Of a stretch of DNA of 64,000 nt, positions 1-8,255 are shown one piece after another. A program made the position numbers and the translations under genes. The stretch lies in assembly GCA_019429255.1 (NCBI GenBank), contig JAHYIY010000006.1, positions 56,042-120,041 of the forward strand, in the 5' to 3' direction. Each line of letters starts with the position of its first letter. Positions within the stretch are counted from its first letter, which is position 1. The notes under the pieces were generated by a model. The model worked only from the letters and a program-made list of their open reading frames with translations, was not told where the DNA came from and did no database searches. The stretch is from Desulfuromonadales bacterium (GTDB lineage Bacteria; Desulfobacterota; Desulfuromonadia; Desulfuromonadales; Geopsychrobacteraceae).

Positions 1-1038
1 GAGTGGGAACATCTTGACGGTTGGCAGGATGATTATCCGTTGCCGGCGCTGGAGGCCTTTCGTAACAGCTGCGTGTCCCTGAAATGGCGTGATCAATGGC
101 GCGAAGTTTGCTCTCTGGCCGCTCAGCTCGATGTGGTTGACGTGCTGACGGTGCGCCATTTTTTTGAGCAATATTTTACCCCCCATCAGGTACGTAACCT
201 CGATGGCAGCACCAGCGGCCTGATGACCGGCTATTATGGGCCCGAGTTGCTGGGCAGTCGCGTACCGACGGAGGAATATCGCTATCCACTGTATCGGCAA
301 CCCGATGATATGCTGATTATCGCCCTCGATTCGGTCTATCCTGAACTTGGCAATTACCGTTTGCGTGGGCGCCTGGAAGGCAACCGCGTGGTTCCCTATT
401 TTGACCGTGAACAGATTGATTTCGGCGAAGACCCGTTGGTTGGCCATGAACTCTTCTGGGTCAAAGATCCAGTTGATCTGTTTTTTCTGCATATTCAGGG
501 CTCCGGCAGTGTACGTCTGCCCGATGGCGAGCGGGTGATTGTTAATTATGCCAACCAGAATGGCCACCCTTATCGCTCCATCGGCCGCTTGCTTCTTGAT
601 CGCAACGAAATGACCCGTGACCAGATGTCGATGCAGAATATCAGGCGCTGGGTTGCCAACAACCCCGAGGCGGGGCAGAAACTGCTGGCGGAAAATCCCA
701 GCTATGTGTTTTTCCGGGAACTGCCGGCCGGCACGATTTCTCCGCCGGGTGCTATGGGGGTGCCTCTGACCCCGTTACGCAGTCTGGCGGTTGATCCGCG
801 TACCATTCCGCTGGGGGCGCCGGTTTTTTTGTCGACCATTTTCCCCGGCACCGAAGATCAGCCCTTGCGCCAACTGATGGTTGCCCAGGATACTGGTGGG
901 GCGATCAAGGGGCGGGTGCGTGGCGATTTCTTCTGGGGGATGGGCAACGAAGCCGGAGAATTCGCCGGGCGGATGCGTCATCCGGGAGAGCTTTGGGTGC
1001 TCTTGCCGCGAACGTTGGAGAATCCTCAAGTCAAATGA
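1..1038 (+). CDS. mltA: Membrane-bound lytic murein transglycosylase A (5' end outside window)
   Basis: Cleaves the glycan strands of peptidoglycan in the periplasm, forming 1,6-anhydro-muropeptides. The reading frame is open from base 1, and the first visible residues (EWEHLDGWQDD) already match the start of the MltA domain, so the signal peptide/lipobox and true start lie upstream. The C-terminal 3D domain is intact, with three Asp-containing stretches around VAQDTGGAIKG and RGDFFWGMG and the family ending LWVLLP. The middle carries GYYGPELLGS and IHIQGSGSVRLPDG-like segments typical of the family. 345 codons are visible. The stop is followed 10 bp later by a MITE (copy 1), which may end the transcript. 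The family call is secure; membrane anchoring is inferred. Confidence 0.93.
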   Translation, partial: EWEHLDGWQDDYPLPALEAFRNSCVSLKWRDQWREVCSLAAQLDVVDVLTVRHFFEQYFTPHQVRNLDGSTSGLMTGYYGPELLGSRVPTEEYRYPLYRQPDDMLIIALDSVYPELGNYRLRGRLEGNRVVPYFDREQIDFGEDPLVGHELFWVKDPVDLFFLHIQGSGSVRLPDGERVIVNYANQNGHPYRSIGRLLLDRNEMTRDQMSMQNIRRWVANNPEAGQKLLAENPSYVFFRELPAGTISPPGAMGVPLTPLRSLAVDPRTIPLGAPVFLSTIFPGTEDQPLRQLMVAQDTGGAIKGRVRGDFFWGMGNEAGEFAGRMRHPGELWVLLPRTLENPQVK

Positions 1039-1048
1039 TAGTCAAAAT

Positions 1049-1191
1049 GTAACTATTCACTGCTGACCTTGCGCAGGGTCGGGGCTCCTGTGGCAAGGGT
1101 GTTTGTCGCCATGGATGGCGACAACAAGCGGTCATGGATGACGAAAAGCGTCCCTTGAAATAGGATCCCCGAGCCGGTGCTGAACAGATAC
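1049..1191 (-). mobile_element. MITE copy 1, short subfamily, with 8-bp target duplication
   Basis: This 143-bp element starts GTAACTATTCA (right end) and closes TGAACAGATAC (left end), and is inverted relative to copy 3. It is flanked by perfect 8-bp direct repeats GTCAAAAT at 1041-1048 and 1192-1199. Inside are a hairpin with stem GTCGCCAT/ATGGCGAC and a second with stem GTCAT/ATGAC, framed by long complementary arms. It belongs to the short form, carrying TTTTC where other copies have about 16 bases. It lies between mltA and the Nudix gene. Mobility is inferred from the target duplication; there is no coding capacity. Confidence 0.85.
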
Positions 1192-1252
1192 GTCAAAATA
1201 TTTGAACTCAGGAACCTGACCCCCATCCCGGCGTAGTGACTGGAGCAGATTG

Positions 1253-1693
1253 ATGACGGAACAACCTAAACATGTTCTGGTGACCAGCGGATTAGTCCGT
1301 AACGATGAGGGTCAGTTACTGCTGGTCAAGCATCGTCTGCGGGGGTGGGAGCTGCCCCAGGGGCGGGTGGAAGAAGGGGAGGGGCTGGTTTTCGCCTTGA
1401 GTCGCGAAATTCTTGAAGAAACCGGGGTGACCGTGAGTCATGCGCGGCTGGCGGTTATCTGGTCGAAGGTGAGTCATCCTGCCGCTGTTATTTTCTGTTT
1501 TGTTGCCCGCTATGCTTCCGGTAGCCTGCAGCCGAGTGACGAGACCCCTGAGGTCATCTGGTGCAGCGATGCCGACGCAAAACGGCTGGTGAGCCATCCG
1601 GTCAACCGCGATCGGATGGCATCAGTCTTTACTTATGCCGGCACCCTGAGATTACATAGCTATGCGACGGGACCCTATCGGGTTTTGAGCTGA
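1253..1693 (+). CDS. Nudix hydrolase
   Basis: A 146-residue single-domain Nudix enzyme that hydrolyses a nucleoside diphosphate linked to another moiety; the substrate cannot be told from sequence. The Nudix box is complete at about residues 39-61: G, five residues, E, seven residues, then REILEETGV, so the Mg-binding glutamates are present. The ATG at 1253 is preferred over the TTG three bases upstream because GGAG sits 8 bases before it. It lies 44 bp upstream of aceE on the same strand and could be co-transcribed with it. A general house-cleaning or RppH-like role is possible but not shown. Confidence 0.85.
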   Translation: MTEQPKHVLVTSGLVRNDEGQLLLVKHRLRGWELPQGRVEEGEGLVFALSREILEETGVTVSHARLAVIWSKVSHPAAVIFCFVARYASGSLQPSDETPEVIWCSDADAKRLVSHPVNRDRMASVFTYAGTLRLHSYATGPYRVLS

Positions 1694-1737
1694 TAGATTG
1701 CTTTACCTGACAGGCTTGCGAAAGGAGTCAGCTGGTT

Positions 1738-4425
1738 ATGAATGACGATAAACCAAAGACATCATCACAACATGTGCAGGAAATCGAGAATCAGGAATGG
1801 CGGGAGTCCCTCGATTATGTGCTTAAGGAGCATGGGCCTGAGCGAGTGCAGCAGCTTCTGCGCCAATTACAGATTCGTGCCCAGGAACAGGGGGTCAGTG
1901 TTCCTTTTACCGCCAACACGCCCTATATCAACAGTATTCCCCGCGCCCAGCAGCCGATTCATCCGGGCAATCAGGAGCTGGAGCGGAGAATCAAGTCGAT
2001 TGTGCGCTGGAATGCCATGGCCATGGTGGTGCGCGCCAACCGCGAATCAAGTGGCATCGGTGGCCATATATCAACCTACGCCTCGGCGGCGACCCTGTGG
2101 GAGGTGGGTTTTAACCATTTCTGGCGCGGGCGCACCGACGATTTTATCGGCGACATGGTTTACTTTCAGGGGCATGCCGCACCGGGGGTCTACGCCCGGG
2201 CCTTTTTAGAGGGGCGCTTAAGTGAAGATGACCTGAAGAATTTCCGTCGGGAGCTGGACCCGAAGGGTGGTCTGTCGTCTTATCCTCATCCTTTTCTGAT
2301 GCCTGATTTTTGGGAGTTCCCTACCGTTTCCATGGGGTTGACCGCCTTAAGTGCGATCTATCAGGCGCGCTTTAATCATTATCTGGTTGACCGCGGGCTG
2401 CGCAAGTCAAGCGGGCGCAAAGTCTGGGCCATGCTTGGTGATGGTGAAATGGATGAGCCGGAATCTTTAGGTGCCATCACCCTGGCGTCACGGGAAAAGC
2501 TCGACAATCTGATCTTTGTCGTCAACTGCAATCTGCAGCGTCTTGATGGGCCGGTACGTGGCAACGGCAAGATCATGCAGGAACTGGAAGCGGCCTTCCG
2601 CGGTGCCGGCTGGAACGTTCTCAAGGTGGTCTGGGGGGGAGATTGGGATCCTTTGCTGGAGGCAGACCGCTCCGGTAAGCTGGTCAAACGTATGGACGAA
2701 GTTCTTGATGGCGAGATGCAGCGCTATACAGCCACCAACGGCGCCCATGTACGCAACGATTTCTTTGGTCGTTACCCCGAGCTGCTGGAGCTGGTGAAGG
2801 ATTTCACCGACGAGCAGCTCGGTGCTTTAAGAAGGGGAGGCCACGATCCGGTCAAGGTGCATGCAGCCTACAAGGCGGCGGTGGAGCACAAGGGTTCGCC
2901 AACAGTGATTCTCGCTCAAACGATTAAGGGCTATGGTTTGGGTGAGGCAGGAGAAGGGAAGAACATCACCCATTCCCAGAAAAAACTCAACGAGGATGAG
3001 CTCAAGGAATTTCGTACCCGGTTCAATATCCCGATCAGTGATGATCAGATCGCCGCTGCGCCCTTCTACAAACCGGCGGATGACAGCCCGGAGATGCAGT
3101 ATCTTAAACAACGGCGTAAAGAACTTGGTGGATCCCTGCCGAAGCGTTTTTCCGGCAGTCAGCCGATGGCCTGTCAGACTGACTGGCTGGTACAGGAGTA
3201 CCTCGGCGGTTCAGGTGAGCGTGAGTTGGCAACCACCATGGCATTTGTCCATCTGCTGGCCAAATTGTTGCGGGATGATGAGATCGGCAAGTTGATTGTT
3301 CCTATCGTGCCGGACGAGGCACGGACCTTCGGCATGGAGGGGCTGTTCCGGCAGGCGGGGATTTACAGTCATGCCGGCCAGCTCTATGAGCCGATCGACA
3401 AGGGTAGTTTGCTGTTCTACAACGAAAAAAAGACCGGCTCCATTCTTGAAGAGGGGTTAAGTGAAGCCGGTTCCATGGCTAGCTTTATCGCCGCCGGTAG
3501 CGCTTATTCCAATAATCAGGTGCAGACCATCCCCTTCTATACCTTCTACTCCATGTTCGGGTTCCAACGCGTTGGCGACCTGATCTGGCAAGCCTGTGAT
3601 AGCCGGGCCCGCGGTTTTCTGATCGGTGCGACCGCTGGCCGTACTACCCTGGCCGGCGAGGGGCTGCAGCATCAGGATGGTCACAGCCAGGTGCTGGCCC
3701 TGACGCCGACCAAGATCAAGGCCTATGATCCGGCCTTTGCCTACGAACTGGCCCTGATAATTCAGGATGGCCTGACCCGCATGTATTGCCATCAGGAGGA
3801 TCTGATCTACTACCTGACGGTCACCAACGAAACCTACCAGATGCCTGCCATGCCAAAGGAAAAGGGGGTGCGCGAGGGAGTGCTCAAGGGGCTCTACCGG
3901 TTCCGTGGGACCGGACTCAAAGGACAACAGGCCCGGGTTCACCTGTTCGGTAGCGGCGCGATTCTGAACGAGGTGATCAAGGCGCAGACATTGCTGGAGG
4001 AAAACTACGATGTGGCTGCCGATGTCTGGAGTGTGACCAGCTACAAAGAGTTGTATCAGGATGCCATCGAGGTTGAACGCTGGAATCTGCTGCATCCAGG
4101 CAAGAAACCGCGTAAACCCTACCTTGCCCAGGTGCTGGAGAAAGAGGAGGGGATCTTTGTTGCTGCCTCCGATTATATGAAGGTGCTGCCGGCCGTTCTG
4201 GCCAAGTGGCTGCCCGGACCTATCCATTGTCTTGGGACCGACGGATTCGGTCGCAGTGACAGTCGTGAGCGCCTGCGTGACTTCTTTGAGGTTGATCAGC
4301 GTTATATCGCCCTGGCGGCGCTGTACCAGTTGGCGGAACAGGAAGGCGGCTCGATGAAAACGGTGCAGCAGGCTCTCAAGGATTTCAATATTGATCCCGA
4401 TAAATTAAACCCGCATCAGGACTAG
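1738..4425 (+). CDS. aceE: Pyruvate dehydrogenase E1 component, homodimeric type
   Basis: ThDP-dependent E1 of the pyruvate dehydrogenase complex: it decarboxylates pyruvate and acetylates the lipoyl group of E2. At 895 residues it is close to the usual length of AceE (about 890), the fused homodimeric form rather than alpha/beta PdhAB. The ThDP/Mg motif is visible as GDGEMDEPES followed about 25 residues later by NCNLQRLDGPV. An AAGGAG ribosome-binding site precedes the ATG. It is the first gene of aceE-aceF-lpd, with 10 bp to aceF. In a largely anaerobic lineage, such a complex suggests at least some aerobic or microaerobic acetyl-CoA formation; this is inference. Confidence 0.96.
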   Translation: MNDDKPKTSSQHVQEIENQEWRESLDYVLKEHGPERVQQLLRQLQIRAQEQGVSVPFTANTPYINSIPRAQQPIHPGNQELERRIKSIVRWNAMAMVVRANRESSGIGGHISTYASAATLWEVGFNHFWRGRTDDFIGDMVYFQGHAAPGVYARAFLEGRLSEDDLKNFRRELDPKGGLSSYPHPFLMPDFWEFPTVSMGLTALSAIYQARFNHYLVDRGLRKSSGRKVWAMLGDGEMDEPESLGAITLASREKLDNLIFVVNCNLQRLDGPVRGNGKIMQELEAAFRGAGWNVLKVVWGGDWDPLLEADRSGKLVKRMDEVLDGEMQRYTATNGAHVRNDFFGRYPELLELVKDFTDEQLGALRRGGHDPVKVHAAYKAAVEHKGSPTVILAQTIKGYGLGEAGEGKNITHSQKKLNEDELKEFRTRFNIPISDDQIAAAPFYKPADDSPEMQYLKQRRKELGGSLPKRFSGSQPMACQTDWLVQEYLGGSGERELATTMAFVHLLAKLLRDDEIGKLIVPIVPDEARTFGMEGLFRQAGIYSHAGQLYEPIDKGSLLFYNEKKTGSILEEGLSEAGSMASFIAAGSAYSNNQVQTIPFYTFYSMFGFQRVGDLIWQACDSRARGFLIGATAGRTTLAGEGLQHQDGHSQVLALTPTKIKAYDPAFAYELALIIQDGLTRMYCHQEDLIYYLTVTNETYQMPAMPKEKGVREGVLKGLYRFRGTGLKGQQARVHLFGSGAILNEVIKAQTLLEENYDVAADVWSVTSYKELYQDAIEVERWNLLHPGKKPRKPYLAQVLEKEEGIFVAASDYMKVLPAVLAKWLPGPIHCLGTDGFGRSDSRERLRDFFEVDQRYIALAALYQLAEQEGGSMKTVQQALKDFNIDPDKLNPHQD

Positions 4426-4435
4426 AGGATAGGTT

Positions 4436-5755
4436 ATGGCGATTGAAATAGTTGTCCCGCAAGTCTCCGATGGTGTTACCTCCGGAACGGTAATTTCTCT
4501 GGCGGTGGCGGTCGGTGATGAGGTGACGGAAGATCAGACCCTGCTGGAACTTGAAACCGATAAAGCGGTCGTGGCGATCCCGTCGCCACAGGCCGGAAAA
4601 ATCAGCGAGATCCGGGTTGCGGAAGGCGACCAGGCCGAGGTCGGTGCGGTGATCATGTTGTTGGAAGCTGCCGGTAAAGAAGAAAAAACGCCTGAGGTTG
4701 ATCGTGAAAATGATGAGCCGCAGAAAGACGTCGCTGCACAACCAGCAACTGCGCAGCGTCCGAAACCGTCTTCTTCCACTGATGAAGAAGAACAATCAGC
4801 CGACCAGCCCCCTCTCGATCTGACAACGCGGCGTAGCGCCGATCTGGTGGCCCCGGCGGCACCCTCGGTGCGACGCATTGCGCGCGAACTGGGGGTTGAT
4901 ATTTATCAGGTGCAGGGCTCCGGTCCCGGTGGGCGGGTCAGTGAAAAGGATGTGCGCGAGTTTGTCCGCACAACCATGGAGCGGGTGACTGGTGGGGTTG
5001 CGGTCAGTACCGGTGAATTCCGTGGTCTTCATGCCCAGCGCCTGCTGCCCGATTTCAGTCAATGGGGCAAAATAGAACGCAAACCCCTGTCACGGGTGCG
5101 CCAGGTGACCGCTGATGCCATGGGCTATGCCTGGTCGACTATTCCGATGGTGACCCAGTATGACCGGGCGGCTGTGGGTGCGCTGGAATCCTATCGGCAG
5201 GAGTACAACAAGACCCATCCCGATCAAAAATTGACCATGACCGCTATCCTGCTGAAAATCTGTGCGGTGGCGTTAAAGCGCTTTCCACAATTTAACAGCA
5301 GCCTCGACCTGGCAGCGCGCGAATTGATCTACAAAGACTATGTGCACATCGGTGTCGCGGTTGATACCCCCGGTGGCTTGCTGGTACCGGTTGTGCGTGA
5401 TGCGGACAGCAAGGGGATTGTTGCTCTGGCGGCCGAGCTTAACGAACTGGCGGAAAAAACCCGTGAGCGCAAAATCAGTCCGGTGGAGCTGGAAGGGGGC
5501 ACCTTTACCATCAGTAACCTCGGCGGAATAGGAGGTAGCGCCTTTACCCCGATTGTCTACGCACCCCAGGTGGCGATCCTCGGCGTGTCGCGTACCGAAA
5601 CCCGGCCGGTCTGGAACGGTCAGGAGTTTGTACCGCAGCAGATGATGCCCTTGAGCTTGAGTTACGATCACCGGGTGATCGATGGTGCTGATGGCGCACG
5701 TTTTCTGCGCTGGATTTGCGAGGCACTGGAACAGCCGCTTAACCTGGTGATGTGA
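4436..5755 (+). CDS. aceF: Dihydrolipoamide acetyltransferase (E2 of pyruvate dehydrogenase)
   Basis: Forms the core of the complex and transfers acetyl from the lipoyl arm to CoA. The 439 residues hold one N-terminal lipoyl domain (lysine in ETDKAVVA, about residue 44), a charged Glu/Pro/Ala linker, a peripheral-subunit-binding domain (about 138-172, PSVRRIARELGVD), and the acyltransferase domain ending with the catalytic SYDHRVIDGADG near residue 410. Only one lipoyl domain is present, against three in E. coli AceF; a second near-copy is fused to the next gene, lpd. The 201 bp between aceF and lpd contain a divergent MITE (copy 2). Confidence 0.96.
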   Translation: MAIEIVVPQVSDGVTSGTVISLAVAVGDEVTEDQTLLELETDKAVVAIPSPQAGKISEIRVAEGDQAEVGAVIMLLEAAGKEEKTPEVDRENDEPQKDVAAQPATAQRPKPSSSTDEEEQSADQPPLDLTTRRSADLVAPAAPSVRRIARELGVDIYQVQGSGPGGRVSEKDVREFVRTTMERVTGGVAVSTGEFRGLHAQRLLPDFSQWGKIERKPLSRVRQVTADAMGYAWSTIPMVTQYDRAAVGALESYRQEYNKTHPDQKLTMTAILLKICAVALKRFPQFNSSLDLAARELIYKDYVHIGVAVDTPGGLLVPVVRDADSKGIVALAAELNELAEKTRERKISPVELEGGTFTISNLGGIGGSAFTPIVYAPQVAILGVSRTETRPVWNGQEFVPQQMMPLSLSYDHRVIDGADGARFLRWICEALEQPLNLVM

Positions 5756-5775
5756 GGAAATTGTTGGTGGGCGGG

Positions 5776-5895
5776 TGTGGCATCGGGACTCCCATGCCAA
5801 GGGACGCGATTGTTCCCCGTAGGGTCGTCCATGACCGCTTGACTGTCGCCGTCCATGGCGACAGATACCCTTGGCACGGGAGCCCCGACACCACA
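5776..5895 (+). mobile_element. MITE copy 2, divergent, inside the aceF-lpd gap
   Basis: The core of the element is clear: complementary arms running TGTGGCATCGGGA... and ...CCCCGACACCACA, the GTCGTCCATGACC hairpin and the GTCGCC/GGCGAC hairpin. The outer terminal repeats seen in other copies are missing or unrecognisable, and no target duplication is seen. The two arms differ only by transitions, so pairing is largely kept. It sits between two genes expected to be in one operon and could modulate the downstream lpd message. It is probably an old copy. Confidence 0.7.
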
Positions 5896-5956
5896 CCGAG
5901 GCAAAGTGGTGGAAGATCCATTAAGCTGACATTCCTGGAAAGATAGAGAGTTTTTT

Positions 5957-7723
5957 ATGAGTATTGATGTAGTAGTGCCGCAGGTTTCGGATGGTGTGAC
6001 ATCGGGTACGGTAATTTCCGTGGCGGTCAGTGTTGGTGATCAGGTTGAAGCGGATCAGACCCTGATCGAGCTGGAAACAGACAAGGCGGTGGTGGCAATT
6101 CCTTCGCCATCAGCAGGTCGTGTCCGTGATCTCAAGGTCGCGCAAGGAGATACGGTGGAGGTGGGGGCGGTAATTGCCGTGCTGGAGGAATCAGCAGCGG
6201 GCATTTCAGCAGTTAAAACTGATAAATCACAAGAGGCTGCTGCGGACGAAAAGCTTGAAGAGACTGACCGCGATGAAGCAGAAAAGCAACCATCTGGCGC
6301 GAAGCCTGCCGCACATTCAAAAGTGCCGGGCAAGGACCTGGTCGTTATCGGTGCCGGTCCCGGTGGTTACCATGCAGCTTTTAAGGCGGCGGAGTTAGGG
6401 CTCTCGGTAACCTTGATCGATCCCGAGGAAAATCCCGGCGGGGTCTGTCTGCACCGCGGCTGCATCCCTTCTAAAGCACTGTTGCATGTTGCCAAACTGA
6501 TTACCGAAACACAGGAGTCAGCAGCTATCGGCATCACATTTTCCAGACCGAAGATCGATGTCGACCGGGTCCGCGCATGGAAAAATGAAGTGGTCGAAAA
6601 GCTGACCGGTGGTCTGGGGGCAAAGGTCGAGAAGCAGAAATTGACCTATATCAGAGGGACGGCACGATTCCAGGATGCTCACCATCTCGAAGTAACGGAT
6701 ATGAACGGCAAAACCAGCGAGCTTGAATTTTCTCAGGCGCTTCTGGCGACCGGGTCGCGGCCGATCATGCTCCCCGGTATTGCCGCAGGCAGTCAACGGA
6801 TTATCGATTCGACCGGAGCCTTGAATCTGGTCGATGTCCCTGGTTCCCTCCTGGTGGTTGGTGGTGGTTACATCGGTCTTGAGCTTGGCAGTGCCTATGC
6901 GGCGCTGGGGAGCAAGGTCACCGTAGTGGAGATGACCGATGGTCTGCTCCCCGGTTGTGATCGCGATCTGGTGTCCTTGTTGAAACGGCGGTTGGATAAA
7001 ACGTTCGAAGAGATTCTGCTGAAAACCAAGGTTGTTGAATTGAAAGAACAGAAAAATGCGGTCGCTGTTACCCTGGAGGATAAAAAAGGGCAGTCGACTA
7101 GCCGGCGCTTCGACAAGGTCCTGATCGCCATTGGGCGTAAACCCAACACCGAACAGCTGGGTTTGGAAAAGACTCAGATTAAAAAGAATGAAAAAGGTTT
7201 TATTGACGTTGATGGTCAGCAGCGCACTGCTGAATCCCATATTTTTGCCATCGGCGATATCGCCGGTGAACCGATGCTTGCCCATAAAGCCTATGCTGAA
7301 GCCGAGGTTGCTGCAGCGGTTGCCGCCGGTGGCATGGCAGTTTACGAGCCGCGGGCAATTCCGGCGGTGGTATTTACCGATCCGGAAATCGCCTGGTGCG
7401 GGTTGACCGAAACGCAAGCGCGCGAGCAGAAGATCAAGGTCAAAACCGCCAAGCTGCCATGGCGGGGAAACGGCCGTTGCCTGACCCTGGGGCGTGATGA
7501 CGGGCTGACCAAGCTGATCGTTGATCCTGATACTGATCGTATTTTAGGTGTCGCTGTTGCCGGACCGGGTGCCGGCGAGCTGATCGCTGAAGGGGTGCTG
7601 GCGATGGAGATGGCGGCGCTTTCGGAAGATCTGCGCAAGACCATTCACCCTCATCCGACCCTGTCAGAAACGCTCTATGATGCAGCGAGGATGCTGTTTA
7701 AGGGGGAATCGGCTTCCCGCTAG
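5957..7723 (+). CDS. lpd: Dihydrolipoamide dehydrogenase with N-terminal lipoyl domain (E3)
   Basis: FAD enzyme that reoxidises dihydrolipoamide with NAD+. Residues 1-80 form a complete lipoyl domain (lysine in ETDKAVVA) nearly superimposable on that of AceF, joined by a charged linker to the E3 body from about residue 127 (DLVVIGAGPGGYHAA, FAD). The redox disulfide is in GGVCLHRGCIPSK, the NAD site in VVGGGYIGLELG, and the active-site tail HPHPTLSETL is near the C-terminus. At 588 residues it is about 115 longer than a plain E3. Lipoyl-fused E3 proteins are known, for example Neisseria P64k. It completes the aceE-aceF-lpd operon. Confidence 0.96.
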   Translation: MSIDVVVPQVSDGVTSGTVISVAVSVGDQVEADQTLIELETDKAVVAIPSPSAGRVRDLKVAQGDTVEVGAVIAVLEESAAGISAVKTDKSQEAAADEKLEETDRDEAEKQPSGAKPAAHSKVPGKDLVVIGAGPGGYHAAFKAAELGLSVTLIDPEENPGGVCLHRGCIPSKALLHVAKLITETQESAAIGITFSRPKIDVDRVRAWKNEVVEKLTGGLGAKVEKQKLTYIRGTARFQDAHHLEVTDMNGKTSELEFSQALLATGSRPIMLPGIAAGSQRIIDSTGALNLVDVPGSLLVVGGGYIGLELGSAYAALGSKVTVVEMTDGLLPGCDRDLVSLLKRRLDKTFEEILLKTKVVELKEQKNAVAVTLEDKKGQSTSRRFDKVLIAIGRKPNTEQLGLEKTQIKKNEKGFIDVDGQQRTAESHIFAIGDIAGEPMLAHKAYAEAEVAAAVAAGGMAVYEPRAIPAVVFTDPEIAWCGLTETQAREQKIKVKTAKLPWRGNGRCLTLGRDDGLTKLIVDPDTDRILGVAVAGPGAGELIAEGVLAMEMAALSEDLRKTIHPHPTLSETLYDAARMLFKGESASR

Positions 7724-7741
7724 CAGGCGAAATGATGGGAG

Positions 7742-8255
7742 TCAGCTTGTGAGCAGACTCAGGGTTTCCTGGGCGGCAGCTTCAAGGACCTGAGCGTGAG
7801 CCGCAAAGTCGAGAACGGTAATCCGTTCGCGGATGGTGCGGGCATTACGGGCGGCCAGAAGAAATTCTTCTTCCGTCAGGCGCAGTTCCGTCAAGGTAAA
7901 TCCGGCGCCTACGCGTCGGAACAGGTCGACAAAAAACTCCGGTGAACGTACTCCGGCAAAGAGTTGTTGTAACGCCGGCCACTGTTGGGGGAGTAAATCA
8001 TCGAACTGCAGCAGGGCTTTGCGCTTGTTGTTGAATTGCTGCTCAATTTCAGCCCGGTAACTGCCCCAGATAGCAGCAATGCGTCCGGCATCGGCGGCAA
8101 ATATCTGCGCCGCCCGACGCGGCAGTTCCGACCCTTCAAGCTTTGCCAGGCGGCGGTAGCAAGCGGCAGACAGCAGAATGCCCGCACCCACCTGCAGACC
8201 ATGGGTCGCGTTCTTGTTCCCACCCTGGAGGTCGCTGTGAATCGGACAAGTCAGA
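7742..8255 (-). pseudogene. Remnant of sn-glycerol-1-phosphate dehydrogenase (C-terminal part only)
   Basis: On the minus strand about 165 codons remain open and resemble the C-terminal helical half of the EgsA/AraM iron-alcohol-dehydrogenase family: THGLQVGAGILLSA (the metal-binding His region) and ARTIRERITVLDFAAHAQVL near the end, with a proper stop at 7742. Upstream of about 8255 the similarity stops, because the DNA is the 5' coding part of glpD on the other strand. The N-terminal NAD-binding half is therefore missing and no start signal is visible, so it is read as a decayed gene. Both proteins handle glycerol phosphates, so the junction may reflect rearrangement in a glycerol locus. 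The family call is moderate. Confidence 0.6.

Noticed and set aside
3457..4227. Long open frame antisense to aceE (256 codons), and a 299-codon frame antisense to lpd (6518-7417)
   Set aside because: Shadow frames of strongly biased GC3 codons in well-identified genes; the translations resemble no protein.
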